From assembly GCF_022758235.1 (NCBI RefSeq), contig NZ_JALEBG010000001.1:310001-374000 (forward strand): DNA of 64,000 nucleotides, in the 5' to 3' direction. How positions within the stretch are numbered: position 1 is the stretch's first letter; each line of letters starts with the position of its first letter. A program made the position numbers and the translations under genes. Below are positions 53,111 through 62,460 of this stretch, one piece after another. The DNA comes from Pontibacter liquoris (GTDB taxonomy: Bacteria > Bacteroidota > Bacteroidia > Cytophagales > Hymenobacteraceae). The notes below the pieces were generated by a model that had not been told where the DNA came from, did no database searches, and was given only the letters and a program-made list of their open reading frames with translations.

Positions 53111-54256
53111 ATGGCTAAGAGAGATTATTACGAAGTTTTAGGAGTAAGCAAGAGTGCCAGCCAGGAAGAGATAAAGAAGGCTTACCGTAAACTAGCCATC
53201 AAGCACCACCCGGATAAGAACCCCGACGACCACACCGCAGAAGAAAAGTTTAAGGAAGCTGCGGAGGCCTACGAGGTGCTGAGTGATCAGCAGAAGCGCC
53301 AGCGTTACGACCAGTTCGGCCACCAGGGTATGAACGGCGGCTTTGGCGGCGGTGGCATGAACATGGAGGATATTTTCTCGCAGTTCGGCGATATTTTCGG
53401 GGGCGGCGGAAGCCCTTTTGAAAGTTTCTTTGGCGGCTCCCGCGGGGGTGGCGGACGCCGTGTGCGCAAGGGCAGCAACCTGCGCATCAAGCTGAAGCTT
53501 AACCTGGAAGAAATTGCCAATGGTGTTGAGAAAAAAATAAAAGTAAAGCGCTATGTGGCGTGTAGTACCTGCGGGGGCAACGGCGCCAAGAACGGCACCG
53601 ATATGCAGACCTGCGGGCAGTGCCAGGGTTCGGGCCAGGTGCGCCAGGTGGTAAACACCATGCTGGGCCAGATGGTGTCTACAGCGACTTGCCCTACCTG
53701 TAACGGCGAAGGCCGTATTGTGACGCACAACTGTAACGTGTGCCATGGTACAGGCCGCGAGCAGCAGGAAGAGGTGATCTCGATCAATGTGCCGGCTGGC
53801 GTAATGGATGGCATGCAACTGTCTATGAGCGGCAAAGGCAACGTGCCCGAGCGCGGCGGCGTGCCGGGCGATCTGCTGATCCAGATCGAGGAAGAGGCGC
53901 ACCCTACCCTGAAGCGCGACGGGAACAACGTGATCTTCGACCAGTACATCAGTTTTGTGGATGCGGCGTTGGGAGCGGAGATCGAAGTGCCGACTATTTC
54001 GGGCAAAGTAAAGATCAGTATCAAACCAGGCACGCAAAGCGGCGAGATCTTCAGGCTGCGCGGCAAAGGTATAAAAGACATCAATGGCTACGACAGAGGC
54101 GACCAGCTGATCCACATCAATGTATGGACGCCAAAATCACTCAGCAGCGACGAACGAGCCATGCTCGAGGCGTTGCGGGAGTCAGGCAACTTTGCGCCCC
54201 AGCCAGGTAAAAACGACAAAGGCTTCTTCGAGAAAGTGAAAGATTACTTTCAGTAA
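53111..54256 (+). CDS. dnaJ: Chaperone DnaJ
   Basis: This 381-aa type I J-protein stimulates DnaK ATPase. The J domain has HPD at residues 33-35 ([10 protein letters not shown]). A Gly/Phe-rich linker ([25 protein letters not shown]) follows, then four zinc-binding CxxCxGxG repeats ([32 protein letters not shown]) and the C-terminal substrate domain ending with KVKDYF. It is directly coupled to grpE and followed by a terminator. Confidence 0.96.
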   Translation: MAKRDYYEVLGVSKSASQEEIKKAYRKLAIKHHPDKNPDDHTAEEKFKEAAEAYEVLSDQQKRQRYDQFGHQGMNGGFGGGGMNMEDIFSQFGDIFGGGGSPFESFFGGSRGGGGRRVRKGSNLRIKLKLNLEEIANGVEKKIKVKRYVACSTCGGNGAKNGTDMQTCGQCQGSGQVRQVVNTMLGQMVSTATCPTCNGEGRIVTHNCNVCHGTGREQQEEVISINVPAGVMDGMQLSMSGKGNVPERGGVPGDLLIQIEEEAHPTLKRDGNNVIFDQYISFVDAALGAEIEVPTISGKVKISIKPGTQSGEIFRLRGKGIKDINGYDRGDQLIHINVWTPKSLSSDERAMLEALRESGNFAPQPGKNDKGFFEKVKDYFQ

Positions 54257-54281
54257 GCCGCGATTTACTAACGGATAGAAC

Positions 54282-54319
54282 AAAAGCCGCCCTCCTGCAA
54301 AGGAAGAGGCGGCTTTTTT
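54282..54319 (+). terminator. Terminator after dnaJ
   Basis: AAAAGCCGCC (54282-54291) pairs with GGCGGCTTTT (54308-54317) and runs into a T-stretch. Confidence 0.85.
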
Positions 54320-54449
54320 ATTCGGCAGCGCTGCCGGGGCTTTCATCCTCTGAAAACTAGGCTTCGTCGATAAAACATCTAACAATCCGAATATATTTGC
54401 CTGATGCGCAGGATAAAGCTATTTTTGATTGAACTTAAAGGAACCAGCA

Positions 54450-55361
54450 TTGAGTATTCTTAAGATTAACGGCGTATCAAAGCAGTACGCCAACCACACC
54501 GCACTGGATGAGGTGAGTTTCGAGATTCCGGCGGGCTGCATTTTTGGCTTGCTGGGACCCAACGGCGCCGGCAAAACCTCGCTTATCCGCATCATCACCC
54601 AGATCACAGGCGCCGATTCGGGGGAGATATACTTTAAAGGAGAGCGCCTGCGGCCCGACCATATCAAGGAAATGGGCTATCTGCCCGAAGAGCGCGGCCT
54701 TTACAAGAAAATGAAGGTGGGGGAGCAGCTGCTATACCTGGCCCAACTCAAAGGCCTAAGCAAGAGCGACGCCACGGCCCGCATCAAAACCTGGATAGAC
54801 CGTTTTGAAATACGGGAGTGGCTGGGCAAGCATATCGAAGACCTCTCGAAAGGCATGCAGCAGAAAGTGCAGTTCATTGCCACGGTGCTGCACGAGCCTT
54901 CGCTCATTATCCTGGATGAGCCTTTTTCCGGGTTCGATCCCATCAATGCCAACCTGATAAAGGACGAGATCCTGAACCTGCGCGAGCGGGGCGCCACCAT
55001 TATTTTTTCGACGCACCGGATGGAGTCAGTGGAGGAGCTTTGCGACAATATCGCGCTCATTAACCGGTCGCGCAAGGTGCTGGACGGATCAGTGAAAGAG
55101 ATCAAGAACGCTTACAAAACGGATACCTTCCAGGTGATCGGGAACGGGAACCTGCTGGTCACCTCGCCCGATTACCAGGTGCTGGAGCAACACGTAAACC
55201 ATGGCATTTTCAGGGCCCACATAAAATTACTCAACGGCACCACTCCGAACGATTTGCTGCGCTACCTCATTGAGCGCGTGGAGGTACACTCGTTTGTGGA
55301 GCTGGTGCCAAGTATAAATGATATCTTCATCCGAAAAGTAAAAGAGCCGTCTCATGCATAA
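54450..55361 (+). CDS. ABC transporter ATP-binding protein (NatA-like)
   Basis: This protein of about 303 aa powers a two-gene exporter. The start is a TTG: I prefer that at 54450 (MSILKINGVSKQYANHTALDEV) because AAAGGA at 54437-54442 lies at good ribosome-binding distance; a second TTG at 54429 adds seven residues. Walker A is LLGPNGAGKTSLIRII, Q-loop MGYLPEERGLY, signature LSKGMQQKVQF, Walker B LIILDEPFSG, and the His switch is FSTHRMES. A C-terminal extra domain resembles sodium-export NatA. It overlaps the permease gene by 8 bp. Confidence 0.9.
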   Translation: MSILKINGVSKQYANHTALDEVSFEIPAGCIFGLLGPNGAGKTSLIRIITQITGADSGEIYFKGERLRPDHIKEMGYLPEERGLYKKMKVGEQLLYLAQLKGLSKSDATARIKTWIDRFEIREWLGKHIEDLSKGMQQKVQFIATVLHEPSLIILDEPFSGFDPINANLIKDEILNLRERGATIIFSTHRMESVEELCDNIALINRSRKVLDGSVKEIKNAYKTDTFQVIGNGNLLVTSPDYQVLEQHVNHGIFRAHIKLLNGTTPNDLLRYLIERVEVHSFVELVPSINDIFIRKVKEPSHA

Positions 55362-56697
55362 AATATGGTTAATTATTCAACGCGAGTACCTGACGCGGGT
55401 GCGCAAGAAAAGCTTTCTGATCATGAGCTTCCTGACGCCCCTGCTGCTGGCTGCGTTTATGGTGCTGCCCGGCCTGCTCATCTCCATGTCGGATAGTGCC
55501 GAAACGGTGATGCTGCTGGACGAGAGCGGTTTGTTTGCCGGAAAGCTCGAAAGCAAGGATGATCTGAAGATTGTGCCTCTTTCCGGCTCACTGGAGCAGG
55601 CGAAGGAAGTATATAAGGAAACTGACAATACGGCCCTGTTATACATCCCCAAGATCAGCATCGATAATCCTACGGGCATCAAAGTATTTGCCAAAAAGAA
55701 TACCAGCCTGCAGACAAAAGTGCGGCTCGAAAATATGCTGGAGAAGGAAGTGGAAAACCAGCGCCTGATTGCCTCGGGCCTGGACCGTGAAGTGCTCCAG
55801 CACATGAAAGCGGATATTTCAGTAGCCTCGGTGAACCTGAGCGATGAAGGTGAGAAAGATAACAATGCCTTTGTCACGTCCGGGGCCGGCGTGGCAGGAG
55901 CGCTCATTATTTATTTCTTCATTTTTATGTATGGGGTGCAGATCATGCGCGGCGTGATCGAGGAGAAGACAAGCCGCATCGTTGAGATCATTATTTCGTC
56001 GGTAAAGCCTTTTCAGCTGATGATGGGCAAGATCATTGGTATTGCCGCCGTGGGGCTTACGCAGTTTCTGCTGTGGGTGGTGCTCTCGCTGGTGGTGGTC
56101 ACGGGCGTAAAGGCGGTGTTCAATATTCAGCCGGCACCTACGCCCATGGAACAGCTTGCCTCGGGGCGTGCCGCAGCTACGGGCGAAGAAGTAAGTGACG
56201 AAGACGCAGCAAAAGAAAAAAGCCAGGCCTCGGAGATGGTAGCAGATACGCTGAATGCCGTTGGTAACCTGAACCTGCCGCTCATTATCGGGTGCTTCCT
56301 GTTCTACTTCCTGGGTGGTTACCTCTTGTATGGTTCCCTGTTCGGGGCCATTGGTGCTGCCGTAGACAACGAAACGGATACGCAGCAGTTCATGTTCCCG
56401 ATCACCATCCCGCTGGTGCTGTCCTTTATTTTGTCGTACTCGCTGGTGCTAAAAAACCCGGATAGTGCGGTTTCGTTCTGGCTGTCTATCATTCCGTTTA
56501 CCTCGCCTATTGTGATGATGGTGCGGGTGCCCTTTGGCGTGCCTGCCTGGGAGCTGCTGCTATCGATGGGGCTGCTGGTGCTCGGGTTTATTTTTACCAC
56601 CTGGCTAGCTTCTCGTATTTACCGGGTCGGCATTTTAATGTATGGCAAAAAGATAAACTACAAAGAGCTTTCCAAGTGGCTTTTCTACCGAGTATAA
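55354..56697 (+). CDS. ABC-2 type permease (NatB-like)
   Basis: This 447-aa permease has one N-terminal TM helix (SFLIMSFLTPLLLAAFMVLPGLLI), a large extracytoplasmic loop (about 45-175, containing the Ser/Asp-rich DESGLFAGKLESKDD), and five or so C-terminal helices. GVIEEKTSRIVEIIISSVKPFQLMMGKIIGIAAVGLTQF is the coupling-helix region that marks NatB/CcmB-type permeases. The pair may export Na+, a drug or a peptide; substrate unknown. Confidence 0.88.
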   Translation: MHKIWLIIQREYLTRVRKKSFLIMSFLTPLLLAAFMVLPGLLISMSDSAETVMLLDESGLFAGKLESKDDLKIVPLSGSLEQAKEVYKETDNTALLYIPKISIDNPTGIKVFAKKNTSLQTKVRLENMLEKEVENQRLIASGLDREVLQHMKADISVASVNLSDEGEKDNNAFVTSGAGVAGALIIYFFIFMYGVQIMRGVIEEKTSRIVEIIISSVKPFQLMMGKIIGIAAVGLTQFLLWVVLSLVVVTGVKAVFNIQPAPTPMEQLASGRAAATGEEVSDEDAAKEKSQASEMVADTLNAVGNLNLPLIIGCFLFYFLGGYLLYGSLFGAIGAAVDNETDTQQFMFPITIPLVLSFILSYSLVLKNPDSAVSFWLSIIPFTSPIVMMVRVPFGVPAWELLLSMGLLVLGFIFTTWLASRIYRVGILMYGKKINYKELSKWLFYRV

Positions 56698-56714
56698 CCT
56701 AAAGCAATAGCATA

Positions 56715-56748
56715 AAAAAAACCGGTTCTGGAAAGGACCGGCTTTTTT
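56715..56748 (+). terminator. Terminator after the ABC exporter pair
   Basis: CCGGTTC (56722-56728) pairs with GGACCGG (56735-56741), flanked by A-run and T-run, so it may act both ways. A second GC-rich hairpin without T-tract lies at 56789-56819. Confidence 0.8.
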
Positions 56749-56849
56749 ATTGGTAATAGGCACAAGCCGGAACCTATACCTGTAAAGCAGCACAGCCCGG
56801 CCAATGGCCGGGCTGTGCTTATCTAAATAGAAAGAAGGTGCTTGTTTAT

Positions 56850-57197
56850 TTAGGCGGAGAAGGAGCTGCCGCAACCGCATGTGCTGGTAGCCTGCGGGTT
56901 GTTGAACACAAAGCCACGCGCATTAAGCCCGTCCTGGAAATCTACCTGCATGCCTAACACATACATAGCGTGCTTTTTATCCATGATCAGTTCTACGCCT
57001 TCCAACGGAAATACTTCATCCGAGTCTTTTGGTTTGTCAAAGCCCAGCAAGTATGACATGCCCGAGCAGCCACCGCCCTGCACGCCCACGCGCAGGCCAT
57101 ATCCCTCTGGTACGTTCTTCTCCTGAATTATATTTTTAACTTCTGCTAAAGCTCTTTCTGTGAGTGTGATAGGAGCAGTCTTGGTTTCTGTTGCCAT
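56850..57197 (-). CDS. A-type Fe-S cluster carrier (IscA/SufA/ErpA family)
   Basis: From the ATG at 57197 (MATETKTAPITLTERALAEVKNI) the protein has 115 aa. It passes Fe-S clusters to target enzymes. The three cysteines are present: one in GVQGGGCSGMSYLLGF and two in the C-terminal TCGCGSSFSA. Ten extra codons upstream are not conserved in type. No suf genes lie nearby. It faces the DUF-like gene at 57356 across a short divergent gap. Confidence 0.92.
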   Translation of the reverse strand: MATETKTAPITLTERALAEVKNIIQEKNVPEGYGLRVGVQGGGCSGMSYLLGFDKPKDSDEVFPLEGVELIMDKKHAMYVLGMQVDFQDGLNARGFVFNNPQATSTCGCGSSFSA

Positions 57198-57355
57198 AGT
57201 ATCTACTTTCATTATTTGTAGCCACAAACTTACGTAATTCTCAGGAATTATTCAGCGCAGCGTGTCTTTCTACATTAAAAACAGCCCCGGCGCGTAAATG
57301 ATTCATGTATCCTAAATTAATTTTTCGCGATATTTATACTTTCAAACCCACTTCT

Positions 57356-57889
57356 ATGGACCAATTCCTCCTGTTTATACTAGACCTGTTAAAGATCGTA
57401 TTACCCGCCCTGATTGTGGCCGTGGCCATGTATTACCTGGTAACCAAGCACTACGAGCGCGATTATAAGGTGCGCCTGCTGGAGCTGCGCCAGAAAAATG
57501 CCGAAGTGGTGCTGCCCATCCGTTTGCAGGCTTACGAGCGGATCGTGTTGTTGCTCGAGCGCATCACGCCCAGTAACATGCTGCTGCGCGTTGGTAGCAC
57601 CGGGCACACTGCGGCAGACTACCACCGCATGCTGCTCACCGAGATACGCAACGAGTTTAACCACAATATGTCGCAGCAGGTATACATGACCGAGCAAGCT
57701 TGGCAGCAGGTCAAACACGCCCGCGAAGATGTGGTGAGCCTCATCAACAAAACCTACCAGGAGTTGCCGGAAGGCGCCCGCGGCACGGACCTGGCCAAAC
57801 GCATTCTGGAAACCGTGCTGGCTACCGAGCAGGACCCCACCGCCCGTGCCATTGGGTATGTGAAGCAGGAGATAGGCCAGGTGTTTTAG
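57356..57889 (+). CDS. Membrane-anchored unknown protein
   Basis: This 177-aa protein has the start at 57356 (MDQFLLFILDLLKIVLPALIVAVAMYYLV), giving one N-terminal TM helix. The remainder is soluble and helical, with KNAEVVLPIRLQAYERIVLLLERITPSNMLLRV and EIRNEFNHNMSQQVYMTEQAWQQVKHAREDVVSLINK. It probably faces the cytoplasm. I recall similar proteins as a conserved unknown family in Bacteroidota, but the name is not certain. No partner is adjacent. Confidence 0.8.
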   Translation: MDQFLLFILDLLKIVLPALIVAVAMYYLVTKHYERDYKVRLLELRQKNAEVVLPIRLQAYERIVLLLERITPSNMLLRVGSTGHTAADYHRMLLTEIRNEFNHNMSQQVYMTEQAWQQVKHAREDVVSLINKTYQELPEGARGTDLAKRILETVLATEQDPTARAIGYVKQEIGQVF

Positions 57890-58107
57890 AAGTTACAAAG
57901 TTAGAAGGTTAGAGAGTTAGAAAGTTAAACCACTGGTTCTTTTACAATCCAAAAAGACTTCAAAAGAGGAGAATCGTATATCGGCCCGGTGCTCCGCAAG
58001 CAAAAGAAGAACTTACCGCAAGTAAATCACAAGTTCCCTTCTTACCTTCTCATTCTATACCTTTTTAACCTTCTAACTTTTTAAATTTCTAACTCTCTAA
58101 CTTCCCA
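57890..58107. repeat. Pair of inverted GTTAGAAG-type repeat arrays
   Basis: The left arm (about 57890-57926) is built from AGTTAGAAGGTTAGAGAGTT-like units and the right arm (about 58063-58106) from the reverse complement (AACCTTCTAACTTTTT, TTTCTAACTCTCTAACTTCC). The arms bracket about 135 bp of non-coding DNA, filling the gap between convergent genes. Could be a MITE-like or REP-type element. Confidence 0.7.
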
Positions 58108-58110
58108 GCC

Positions 58111-59196
58111 TTATCCAAACAGCTCGTCGAGCTTATTTACCAGCTGTTGCATCTGTTCGGGGCTGTGTGCGGGGAAGTTGGCTATCCGGATCTGGTTTTC
58201 CTTGTAGTTGCCGTAGCCGCTGCCTACTGTGAGATCAAATGCAGCCAGCTGTTTGTTTACCTCCGAGGCAGGTACGGTGGTGTTTGCCACAATGGTGGTG
58301 GGAGAGCGGTGCTGTGGGTTTACAACGGCTGCTGAAAACGTTCTGTTCCGGTCCAGGTACGTATAAACCAGGGCCGCTTTCTCATCCGTTTCTTTCCGTA
58401 TCGCTTCAATTCCTTTTTGATTCATATCCTCCAGCACCTGGGCCAGCAGATAGATACCCAGCACATTGGGGGTTTCGGCTGTCTGGTTTTCCCGTGACTT
58501 TTGGACCATGGCCGGCAACTGGTGGTAAGAGCCGATAGAGCAGCCACTGGAAAGTATAATGTCGGCTTTGGATACGCAACGGTCATTTACGAGCCACACG
58601 CCTAGTCCGGCCGGCAAGCCAAAGCATTTCTGCACCGAAAAGTATGCCGCATCAATTTTGGTGTAATCCAGCGCCGGATGTGGCAGCGAAGAAACAGCAT
58701 CCACGAAGAGCAGCGTGCCAGGCGCTTTCTCCCGGAACAGGTTAATATCGGCCACGGGCATGCAGGCGCCGGAGCTGGTTTCGTTCTGAATAAGCGCCAG
58801 AAGCTCTGTATCGGCGGGCACCTGTATACTGTCCACGTCAAAGCCCTGGCCAAAGGGTACTTCATACTTCAGCGCATCCCGCCCTAATTCTATTGCCACT
58901 TCCCGGAATCGTTTCGAAAAAGAGCCGTTTACCAGGTGAAAGCTGCGTTGCTGCACGGTGTTCTGGATGGCCCGCTCCCATACTTCAGTAGCCGAGGAGA
59001 GGAACAGCACCTCATAATTATCCGGTAGCTGCAGCAGCTGCCGCAATCCGGTTACGGCCCGGGCATAAATATCCTTAAACTGCTGGCTGCGGTGCGAGAT
59101 GCTGCCTATTTTCTGCTCCAGCGCCGTGTGCATGTGCTGCGGCACGGTAGGGTAGAGCTCCGAAGGGCCGGGTGTGAAGTATAGTTTCTGATTCAT
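58111..59196 (-). CDS. serC: Phosphoserine aminotransferase-like protein
   Basis: This 361-aa class V aminotransferase makes phosphoserine from phosphohydroxypyruvate. It starts MNQKLYFTPGPSELYPTVPQHM, as SerC-type proteins do. The PLP lysine is in AAYFSVQKCFGLPAGLGV, with Asp in LLFVDAVSSLPH. It is the second gene after the SerB-SerA fusion (25-bp gap), which makes a role in serine synthesis very likely. Together they complete the route from 3-phosphoglycerate to serine. Confidence 0.87.
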   Translation of the reverse strand: MNQKLYFTPGPSELYPTVPQHMHTALEQKIGSISHRSQQFKDIYARAVTGLRQLLQLPDNYEVLFLSSATEVWERAIQNTVQQRSFHLVNGSFSKRFREVAIELGRDALKYEVPFGQGFDVDSIQVPADTELLALIQNETSSGACMPVADINLFREKAPGTLLFVDAVSSLPHPALDYTKIDAAYFSVQKCFGLPAGLGVWLVNDRCVSKADIILSSGCSIGSYHQLPAMVQKSRENQTAETPNVLGIYLLAQVLEDMNQKGIEAIRKETDEKAALVYTYLDRNRTFSAAVVNPQHRSPTTIVANTTVPASEVNKQLAAFDLTVGSGYGNYKENQIRIANFPAHSPEQMQQLVNKLDELFG

Positions 59197-59221
59197 GATA
59201 CGGTAATGTGCCGGAGCGCAA

Positions 59222-61114
59222 TTAATAAAGAATACGGAATTTGATGGTATGGGGTACCTGTCGCATGTCGTTGACTACCTGCTTGTCGTAGGCTTTGTCG
59301 ATGTCGGTGATCACATAGCCTACGCGTTCGTTTGTTTTCAGGTACTGGCCCAGGATGTTGACGTGATTATTGGCCAGCACCTGGTTGATGTTAGCCAATA
59401 CACCCGGCACGTTGGCGTGGATGTGGATCAGGCGATGCGCGTTTTTGAGCTGGGGCAGCTGAATGTTCGGGAAGTTGACGCTCTGGTACGTGTTGCCCGA
59501 GTTGATGTAATCCATGATGCGGTTAGGCACAAAGTTAGCAATGTTTACCTGCGCTTCGGAGGTGCTGCCGCCAATATGCGGGGTCAGGATCACGTTAGGC
59601 AGGCCCCGGAGCTCGCTCATAAAAGGCTCGTTGTTGGTGGCCGGCTCATGCGGAAACACATCCACCGCGGCTCCACGGATCTTCCCGGACTTCAGGTTTG
59701 TTACCAGCGCTTCGATATCGACTACGTGGCCGCGGCTCAGGTTCAGGAAGAGGGCACCATCCTTCATGGCGTCAAACTCCGCTGCGCCAAACATATGCTT
59801 GTTTTCAGGGCGGCCGTCTACATGCAGCGTCACGATATCTACTTTTTCCAGCAGCTCGTGCAACGATTCACACTTACGGGCATTGCCCAGCTGGAGCTTT
59901 TCTACTACATCGTAATAGTATACTTCCATGCCCAGCGCTTCGGCCAGCACCGACAATTGGGCGCCAATGTTGCCGTAGCCCACAATGCCCAGCTTTTTAT
60001 CGCGTACCTCAAAGCTGCCCGCGGCTGATTTGTCCCATTCGCCCTGGTGCATTTTGTCGCTCTTGCCTACAACGCCGCGGCTCAGCATGATGATCTCGCC
60101 AATAGCCAGTTCCACCACACTACGAGTATTGCTGTAAGGGGCGTTAAATACGGTAATACCGGCCTCCAAGCAGGTAGCCAGATCGATCTGGTTGGTGCCA
60201 ATACAGAAGGCGCCGATGCTCATCAGGCGGGAGGCATGGGCCAGTACCTTGGGGGTTACCTGCGTTTTGCTCCGGATGCCCAGGATCGATACTTTCTGGA
60301 TCTGCTCGCAGAGCTCCTCTTCACTCAGCGCACCCGGCAGGGCCGTTACCTGGTAGCCTTCGCGGCGGAACAGCTCCACGGCTTTGGGGTGAATATTCTC
60401 AAGCAGCAGCACGCTGATGCGGTTCTTGGGATAAGAGATGGCCATGGGCAGTTTGTTCTGATAAAGGAATTCATCCAGGCTCGGGGCAATGTGCTCGGCT
60501 TTGGCAATGACCTTGTCGCGCGCCACGTTTTCGGTAAAGGCGTAAAACTTATTGGCCAAGCCGGCCTCTTTAATTTCATAGTCGGTGTAGCCGTCTCCCA
60601 GCACATACACATCCCCGGATAAAGCCAGTTGCTCCAGCAGCTTTATCTTGCCTTTATCCCGGCTCAGCACATTTTCTTCATCAAAGCCGATCACATTGCC
60701 GGCCGCATCAAAGCGGAACGTGTTGGCATATACGTTCTCCTGCTTAATGCCATACTCCGTTACAATGGGCGTGATAAACTCTTTGAACCCGCTGGAAACG
60801 ATAAAGATCTGATCGGCAAACTCGGTCAGAAAATCCTTGTTGCGGCGGATGGATTCCGATACTTTGTCCTGCAGGCGGCTGATGAGGGGAGGCAGGTGTT
60901 TCTGGTGCGCCTTCAGCAGGTGCAGACGCTGGGTAAGCCCTTCTGAAAAAGAGCTTTCACCGGCCATGGCGCTGTCTGTCAGTTGGCTGATCTTTTGCAG
61001 GAGGGCTTCCTTGTTTGGCTCGCCCTGCAGCGAGATGTCTCCCAGTTCGTCCAGCGCCTCCACCTGCGTAAAGGTGCTATCGAAATCGATGATAAAATAT
61101 TTGTCTTTGCTCAT
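59222..61114 (-). CDS. serA: Fused phosphoserine phosphatase / phosphoglycerate dehydrogenase
   Basis: This 630-aa protein joins two serine-pathway enzymes. Residues of about 1-220 are a HAD phosphatase: DFDSTFTQVEALDELG (Asp nucleophile motif), IVSSGFKEFI, and YVLGDGYTDYEIKEAG (motif IV). Residues of about 235-630 are a D-3-phosphoglycerate dehydrogenase: NAD motif GIVGYGNIGAQL, catalytic Arg in NLSRGHVVDIEAL, Glu in VFPHEPA, His in LTPHIGGST, then an ACT domain (IHIHANVPGVLANINQVLANNHVNI) for likely feedback control. So it carries out the first and last steps; serC next to it supplies the middle step. Confidence 0.92.
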   Translation of the reverse strand: MSKDKYFIIDFDSTFTQVEALDELGDISLQGEPNKEALLQKISQLTDSAMAGESSFSEGLTQRLHLLKAHQKHLPPLISRLQDKVSESIRRNKDFLTEFADQIFIVSSGFKEFITPIVTEYGIKQENVYANTFRFDAAGNVIGFDEENVLSRDKGKIKLLEQLALSGDVYVLGDGYTDYEIKEAGLANKFYAFTENVARDKVIAKAEHIAPSLDEFLYQNKLPMAISYPKNRISVLLLENIHPKAVELFRREGYQVTALPGALSEEELCEQIQKVSILGIRSKTQVTPKVLAHASRLMSIGAFCIGTNQIDLATCLEAGITVFNAPYSNTRSVVELAIGEIIMLSRGVVGKSDKMHQGEWDKSAAGSFEVRDKKLGIVGYGNIGAQLSVLAEALGMEVYYYDVVEKLQLGNARKCESLHELLEKVDIVTLHVDGRPENKHMFGAAEFDAMKDGALFLNLSRGHVVDIEALVTNLKSGKIRGAAVDVFPHEPATNNEPFMSELRGLPNVILTPHIGGSTSEAQVNIANFVPNRIMDYINSGNTYQSVNFPNIQLPQLKNAHRLIHIHANVPGVLANINQVLANNHVNILGQYLKTNERVGYVITDIDKAYDKQVVNDMRQVPHTIKFRILY

Positions 61115-61252
61115 GGGTGCAATTTATTAAGTATAGCCAAAGCTATACGTGCGTTAGCAGCAAAACAGCCCGCCTTAGGTGCGTGCCGTTTAAACATTGG
61201 GGAAGGCACTTGTAAAAACGGCCTGGGTTATACTTCCTCCGGGTGCCGGGCA

Positions 61253-62392
61253 TTAAAGTAGCGCCAGTTGCTGTTCTTTGATCGTGTTCAGGTAGAGCTG
61301 CTCGTAGCGCGGTACAATTTTATCCACGTCAAATTCGTGGGCACGTTTCAGCGCATTTTCCTTGAAGCGGGGCAGGTTGGCATCATCCAGCACAAAAAGG
61401 GCGTTCTTTACCATCGCCTCCACATCGCCTACCGGGCTCACAAAGCCGGTTACCCCATCGATATTGAGTTCCGGAATACCCCCGGCGTCGGTCGAGATCA
61501 CCGGCACCTCGCAGGCCATGGCCTCGAGTGCTGCCAAGCCAAAGCTCTCTTTTTCGGAGGGCATCAAAAACAGGTCGGCAATGGAGAGCACCTCTTCCAC
61601 GGCTTCCAGCTTGCCCAGAAAGCGGGTGTCCTGGCAAATGCCCAGTTCACGGCACAGCTTCTCCATTTTAGGGCGCTCGGGGCCGTCGCCTACCAGCAGC
61701 AGCTTGCTGGGGATCTGCTGGCGCACGGCGGCAAAGATCCGGATCACATCCTCCACGCGTTTTACGGTTCGGAAGTTAGAGGTATGCACCAGCAGCTTTT
61801 CGTTGTTGGGACTGATGGCCATACGGAAGTGTTCCTTTTGCTGGCGCTTAAATTTGTCGAGGTTGATAAAGTTAGGGATCACCTCGATCTTCTTTTCGAT
61901 CTCGAAGTATTGGTAAGTTTCCTGGCGCAGGCTCTCCGACACAGCCGTTACGCTGTCGGATTGGTTGATGCTGAAAGTTACCACCGGCTCAAACGAGGCA
62001 TCTTTGCCCACCAGGGTAATATCGGTGCCGTGCAGGGTGGTAATAATGGGAATGTTGATGCCTTTGGTGCGCAGGATCTGCTTGGCCATGTAGGCAGCAG
62101 AGGCGTGCGGAATGGCATAGTGTACGTGCAGCACATCCAGTTTCTCGAACCGCACGATGTCGACCATTTTGCTGGCCAGCGCCAATTCGTAGGGCGGATA
62201 CTGGAACAGGGGGTAAGAAGGAATGTATACTTCGTGGTAAAAAAGGTTCTCGTTAAAAAAGTCGAGGCGGGCGGGCTGGCTGTAGGTAATAAAGTGCACT
62301 TTATGGTCTTTCTGGGCAAGGGCTTTGCCCAGCTCTGTCGCCACTACGCCGCTTCCCCCAAAGGTGGGATAACAAACTATACCGATTTTCAT
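61253..62392 (-). CDS. bshA: N-acetyl-alpha-D-glucosaminyl L-malate synthase
   Basis: This 379-aa GT4 enzyme makes the first intermediate of bacillithiol from UDP-GlcNAc and L-malate. The start MKIGIVCYPTFGGSGVVATELGKALA, then HVHYAIPHASAAYMAKQIL and TTLHGTDITLVG, match BshA closely and separate it from general GT4 enzymes. The donor site is FLMPSEKESFGLAALEAMACEVPVISTDAGG. Bacillithiol needs cysteine, whose synthesis genes (cysE, cysK, serBA, serC) are also in the window, though not adjacent. Confidence 0.94.
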   Translation of the reverse strand: MKIGIVCYPTFGGSGVVATELGKALAQKDHKVHFITYSQPARLDFFNENLFYHEVYIPSYPLFQYPPYELALASKMVDIVRFEKLDVLHVHYAIPHASAAYMAKQILRTKGINIPIITTLHGTDITLVGKDASFEPVVTFSINQSDSVTAVSESLRQETYQYFEIEKKIEVIPNFINLDKFKRQQKEHFRMAISPNNEKLLVHTSNFRTVKRVEDVIRIFAAVRQQIPSKLLLVGDGPERPKMEKLCRELGICQDTRFLGKLEAVEEVLSIADLFLMPSEKESFGLAALEAMACEVPVISTDAGGIPELNIDGVTGFVSPVGDVEAMVKNALFVLDDANLPRFKENALKRAHEFDVDKIVPRYEQLYLNTIKEQQLALL

Positions 62393-62460
62393 TTTGCTTC
62401 TGTATAAACGACAAGTGCAGCCATGATCGCGGCTGCACTTGCTAAACTACCAATTATCTT

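Noticed and set aside
56789..56819. Terminator of the Fe-S carrier gene
   Set aside because: The hairpin is strong but has no T-tract on either strand, so it was not listed as a terminator in its own right.
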